Part shown: in pieces, positions 6,570 to 7,903 of the stretch | Layout: every line of letters starts with the position of its first letter | Numbering within the stretch: position 1 is the stretch's first letter | Assembly: GCA_012800135.1 (NCBI GenBank) | Contig: JAAZJV010000063.1 | Location: forward strand, 1-7,903 | Length of the DNA stretch: 7,903 nt | Direction: 5' to 3' | DNA from: Clostridiaceae bacterium | Lineage (GTDB): Bacteria > Bacillota > Clostridia > Saccharofermentanales > DTU023 | Notes under the pieces: generated by a model | Database searches by the model: none | Seen by the model: the letters and a program-made list of their open reading frames with translations, nothing else | What the model was told of the DNA's origin: nothing | Position numbers and translations under genes: made by a program

Positions 6570-7903
6570 GACGCAGCCTCTGCCTCCTTCCTCCTAAGGT
6601 AACCTGCGACGTATTCAAAGGAAACTTCTTCCCAATACATGCACGTGCGCGCCGCAGTATAGAAGATGCCCGGACATGCCTGAAAAATGACATTGGATAG
6701 GCGTTTTGCAATAGCATCGGGTGACTGAATCACTATGATGAGACGAACGTAATCGCGATAACGCATGGGGATGTTATATGCACTATTTCCCGGCCATAAC
6801 GGTACTTCTTCCCCTTTACAAAGTTGAACCGCTTCTTTTCCGCCATTGATGATTGATGCTGCTGCCATCAGTACCCAGGAAATGGCTTCCGGAGGAATAA
6901 TAACAGTACCAAGCGATATGGCTGCAACGGCTGATGAAATAGTAACTCCGATCGTTTGATAGTGTGCTCGGATGGACGGATTGGTCGCCATGTAGATTAA
7001 ATGAGCAGCAAATCGCATAAGACTGATGATAAGTTTAATTGAACGATGAGCAGAAGACCCGTGAATCCCCAAAGCTACATACTCCAATTCATACTGTCGT
7101 GAAATTGAGAAGTCTGCGATAACGCGTCCGTCAGGCGTTTTATCGTATTCACGCACGCCATTTCGAATGAGAAAAGGCACTGCGGATGAAAGATAACATA
7201 AGCTGTACTCTGTAAGCATCACATGATCAAGGATCCCCTCTGGAGATACCATGAAAATACGATCAAGAAAAGCTCCGACGCCTGAAAGGCCTCCTTTTTC
7301 AAAAGGTCTTACTTCAATTGGCGTTGAGATACCCTCAGCATCGGGCGCAAGAACCGGGGCTATGAACGTCAGACTTTCCTGATAAGAAGCTCGGATGTTG
7401 TCATCCATGTAAGTGTTGTATTCACCAAGCCATTCGGGATCTTCTTCGTAGTCCGGCAAATCAGGGTCAACCGTCTTATATCCCGCGATTAACGTATCAG
7501 GTTCCAATTCAGCTAGCCAAGAGCCCGAGAGTTGACCTTCCCAAGCTTTCACCGAACGAATTTTATCTAAAGCATCTTGCAAAATTGAGAGCAACGCACG
7601 ATAGCTCATATGGCGCGCCACAGCGTCCTTCACAGCCTGAGGTTCCGAAAGCGGCTCTTCCAGAGATACCGCCTGCGATACGCCTGAAGGAAGACCGATT
7701 GAAGAAATCGCTTTATCGGCATCATCTTGTCGCAATCCAAAGAGACCAAAGGTTTTATACAGTTCACGATCATAACAGGCAAGAGCATTCCGTGACGTCA
7801 AAACTGCTGCGCGAGCTATATTTGTCTCAATGCGATCTCGATGACACGCCTTCAAAATTCCTGAAAAAAGGAAAAGAAAGGCCGGCATCGCAAGACAAAG
7901 AGC
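6566..7903 (-). CDS. DUF5702-like Tad-associated membrane protein, 5' end beyond the window
   Basis: The reading frame is open to the right edge, so the visible 445 residues lack the true start. An ATG at 7888 is probably internal, since the hydrophobic run ALCLAMPAFLFLFSGIL that spans it looks like the end of an N-terminal membrane helix. Residue positions here count from that ATG. After the helix comes TSRNALACYDRELYKTFGLFGL (31-52), the hallmark start of DUF5702 proteins, which accompany TadE proteins in Firmicutes pilus loci. Further matches to that family are LTEYSLCYLSS (225-235), YELEYVALG (266-274), a hydrophobic stretch (about 312-347) and the segment GGKEAVQLCKGEEVPL (349-364). Its biochemical function is unknown; a surface or pilus assembly role is inferred from context. 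It is translationally coupled to the TadE-like gene by an ATGA overlap, and other Tad genes are expected to the right. Confidence 0.8.
   Translation of the reverse strand, partial: ALCLAMPAFLFLFSGILKACHRDRIETNIARAAVLTSRNALACYDRELYKTFGLFGLRQDDADKAISSIGLPSGVSQAVSLEEPLSEPQAVKDAVARHMSYRALLSILQDALDKIRSVKAWEGQLSGSWLAELEPDTLIAGYKTVDPDLPDYEEDPEWLGEYNTYMDDNIRASYQESLTFIAPVLAPDAEGISTPIEVRPFEKGGLSGVGAFLDRIFMVSPEGILDHVMLTEYSLCYLSSAVPFLIRNGVREYDKTPDGRVIADFSISRQYELEYVALGIHGSSAHRSIKLIISLMRFAAHLIYMATNPSIRAHYQTIGVTISSAVAAISLGTVIIPPEAISWVLMAAASIINGGKEAVQLCKGEEVPLWPGNSAYNIPMRYRDYVRLIIVIQSPDAIAKRLSNVIFQACPGIFYTAARTCMYWEEVSFEYVAGYLRRKEAEAAS

Overview
The window reads as a chromosomal segment of a Bacillota (Firmicutes) bacterium, most likely in the Clostridia. 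This is inferred from three things: the sequence style of SecA with its C-terminal CxC...CH zinc motif, strong AGGAGG-type ribosome binding sites, and a Tad-type pilus gene pair whose DUF5702-like member is typical of Firmicutes. Base composition is moderate and looks even across the genes. No RNA gene, CRISPR array or recognisable transposase was found.

All four protein-coding genes lie on the minus strand, so transcription runs from right to left. Positions 7903 to 5568 hold two translationally coupled genes: a DUF5702-like protein, cut by the right window edge, and a long TadE-like pseudopilin with a class III prepilin cleavage site. They look like the distal end of a tight-adherence (Tad) pilus operon lying to the right. 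A 257-base intergenic region (5311-5567) carries several promoter-like elements and an inverted repeat. Next comes secA (5310-2470), the complete ATPase motor of the Sec translocon. A second gap of 236 bases (2234-2469) separates secA from a complete transketolase gene (2233-239), which is followed by a near-perfect 13-bp hairpin terminator at 139-172.

The genes form three transcriptional blocks rather than one pathway. The two Tad-like proteins are envelope proteins, and the SecA next door probably drives export of the periplasmic or extracellular parts of such proteins, but this adjacency may be chance. Transketolase is central carbon metabolism.

The least explained part is the leftmost 250 bases. 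A 31-base direct repeat, with a third decayed copy, recurs at about 72-base spacing. Its last copy forms the loop and left arm of the transketolase terminator, and in plus-strand reading each copy ends a short open frame with similar codons. A second, 42-base-spaced duplication lies between the terminator and the transketolase stop codon. I did not find a convincing undescribed system; the left-edge repeats and the elaborate C-terminal part of the TadE-like protein deserve the closest look.
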